Source: Desulfobacteraceae bacterium
Lineage (GTDB): Bacteria; Desulfobacterota; Desulfobacteria; Desulfobacterales; SG8-13
NCBI GenBank assembly: GCA_029287875.1
Contig: JARFQH010000034.1
Span: 1 to 16,797, forward strand
Length of the DNA stretch: 16,797 bases
Direction of reading: 5' to 3'
In this document: in pieces, positions 15,947-16,797 of the stretch
How the letters are laid out: every line of letters begins with the position of its first letter
How positions within the stretch are numbered: the first letter of the stretch is position 1
Made by a program: the position numbers and the translations under genes
The notes under the pieces: generated by a model
Databases searched by the model: none
Seen by the model: the letters and a program-made list of their open reading frames with translations, nothing else
What the model was told of the DNA's origin: nothing

Positions 15947-16797
15947 ATGAAAGAGGTTGTGATTGCTGCGGCATGCCGCACGGCCATCGGCGCATTCGGA
16001 GGGTCGCTGCGCGACAGCCACGCCGCGCGAATCGCGTGCTTGACGATGCAGGAAGCCATCAAGCGGGCGGGCATCGAGCCGTCCCAGATCGATGACATCC
16101 GCTACGGCTGCTGTATGGAGCCGTCCGATTCCCTCAATGTCACGCGTGTTGCCGCGCTGCTGGCCGGTATTCCGGACACGGTTCCGGCCGTGACCATCAA
16201 CCGGGTGTGCATCTCCGGAATGGAGGCGGTCGTCTCCGGCATGGCCATGATTCAGGCCGAGATGGCGGATATCGTTTTGGCCGGTGGTGTCGAGCACATG
16301 TCGGGTGTGCCCTACGAGGTACCGGCCGCGCGCTGGGGATGCCGACTGCAGGACCAGGTTTTTGTCGATAGCATGATCCATGCGTTGCACTGCGGCTCGC
16401 ACATCATTCCCCACCCGGAAGACGGACCGGTAAATGCTGAGCATCCGCCCTTGAGCTTTTTCAAAGGCAAACCCTATATCATGGGACACACGGCCGAATT
16501 TATTGCCCAACACATGGATATCAGCCGTGAAGAGATGGATGAAGTTGCGCTGCGCAGCCAGAACAGCGCCGAGCGGGCGACCAAGGACGGATCGTTTAAA
16601 GACGAAATCATTGCCATGTCGATCCCCCGCAAAAGGAAAGACGCCTTTGTTTTTGACAAAGATGAGCATTTCCGGCCAGGCCTTACCATGGAACAACTGG
16701 CCAAGTTGCCGCCTGCCTTTGTCCCCAAGACAGGCAAGGTGACGGCCGGCAATGCCAGCGGGATCAACGACGGATCGGCCGCCATGATCATTATGGC
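15947..16797 (+). CDS. Thiolase (acetyl-CoA acetyltransferase family), cut by window end
   Basis: The first 283 residues of a thiolase are visible; the frame has no stop before the window ends. The enzyme would condense two acyl-CoA molecules or cleave a 3-ketoacyl-CoA, in the cytoplasm. The nucleophile C88 lies in NRVCISGMEAV, and VTAGNASGINDGSAAM (265-280) is a standard family signature. The conserved histidine and second cysteine motifs of the C-terminal half are beyond the edge. Between DSM (141-143) and MGHTAEF (179-185) there are about 20 more residues than in common acetyl-CoA acetyltransferases, a stretch rich in histidine and proline. An AAGGAGAGG site precedes the ATG at 15947. Whether it serves beta-oxidation, acetoacetyl-CoA synthesis or aromatic degradation cannot be told without the rest of the operon. 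Confidence 0.95.
   Translation, partial: MKEVVIAAACRTAIGAFGGSLRDSHAARIACLTMQEAIKRAGIEPSQIDDIRYGCCMEPSDSLNVTRVAALLAGIPDTVPAVTINRVCISGMEAVVSGMAMIQAEMADIVLAGGVEHMSGVPYEVPAARWGCRLQDQVFVDSMIHALHCGSHIIPHPEDGPVNAEHPPLSFFKGKPYIMGHTAEFIAQHMDISREEMDEVALRSQNSAERATKDGSFKDEIIAMSIPRKRKDAFVFDKDEHFRPGLTMEQLAKLPPAFVPKTGKVTAGNASGINDGSAAMIIM

Overview
This window looks like chromosomal DNA of a GC-rich anaerobic deltaproteobacterium (Desulfobacterota). The basis is the mix of a rubrerythrin, a bacterial-type pyruvate phosphate dikinase, an anaerobe-type thiolase, several predicted lipoproteins, and palindromic intergenic repeats of a style I associate with Desulfosarcina-like sulfate reducers. The taxon is an inference from style; no marker gene is present. 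I found no rRNA, tRNA, CRISPR array, phage gene or intact insertion sequence.

Layout. Positions 1-149 hold a palindromic repeat element (copy A). A leftward group follows: a phosphoribosyltransferase (2329-3039), an uncharacterised secreted protein (1028-2257) and a short-chain dehydrogenase (154-939). An 803-bp gap without a convincing gene precedes an MFS transporter (3843-5051, rightward). Its 3' end overlaps by 69 bp a leftward pair encoding a membrane-anchored TPR protein (5546-6154) and an exported thioredoxin-like protein (4983-5528). Upstream of that pair, 6155-6777 holds two different palindromic elements (copy B at 6182-6322 and an unrelated one at 6421-6578) and a terminator-like hairpin for the leftward rubrerythrin gene (6778-7272).

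A rightward run follows: an exported M1-like metallopeptidase (7644-9785), a ChaN-family lipoprotein (9897-10745) and a zinc-ribbon Nudix hydrolase (10795-11355). A small leftward gene of unknown function (11401-11757) and a rightward lipoprotein gene of unknown function (12131-12850) come next. Pyruvate phosphate dikinase (12944-15694, leftward) and a thiolase cut by the window end (15947 onward, rightward) are transcribed divergently from a 252-bp region that carries a shortened copy C of the repeat family and good promoter matches for both genes.

Functionally the window is mostly central metabolism (PEP/pyruvate and acyl-CoA conversion), oxidative-stress protection, envelope proteins and salvage or housekeeping enzymes. 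I see no obvious new multi-gene system. The most unusual content is the intergenic palindromic elements, especially the shortened copy inside the dikinase/thiolase control region. Next come the uncharacterised secreted protein and the M1-like peptidase, which has a shortened zinc-site spacing and no GAMEN motif.
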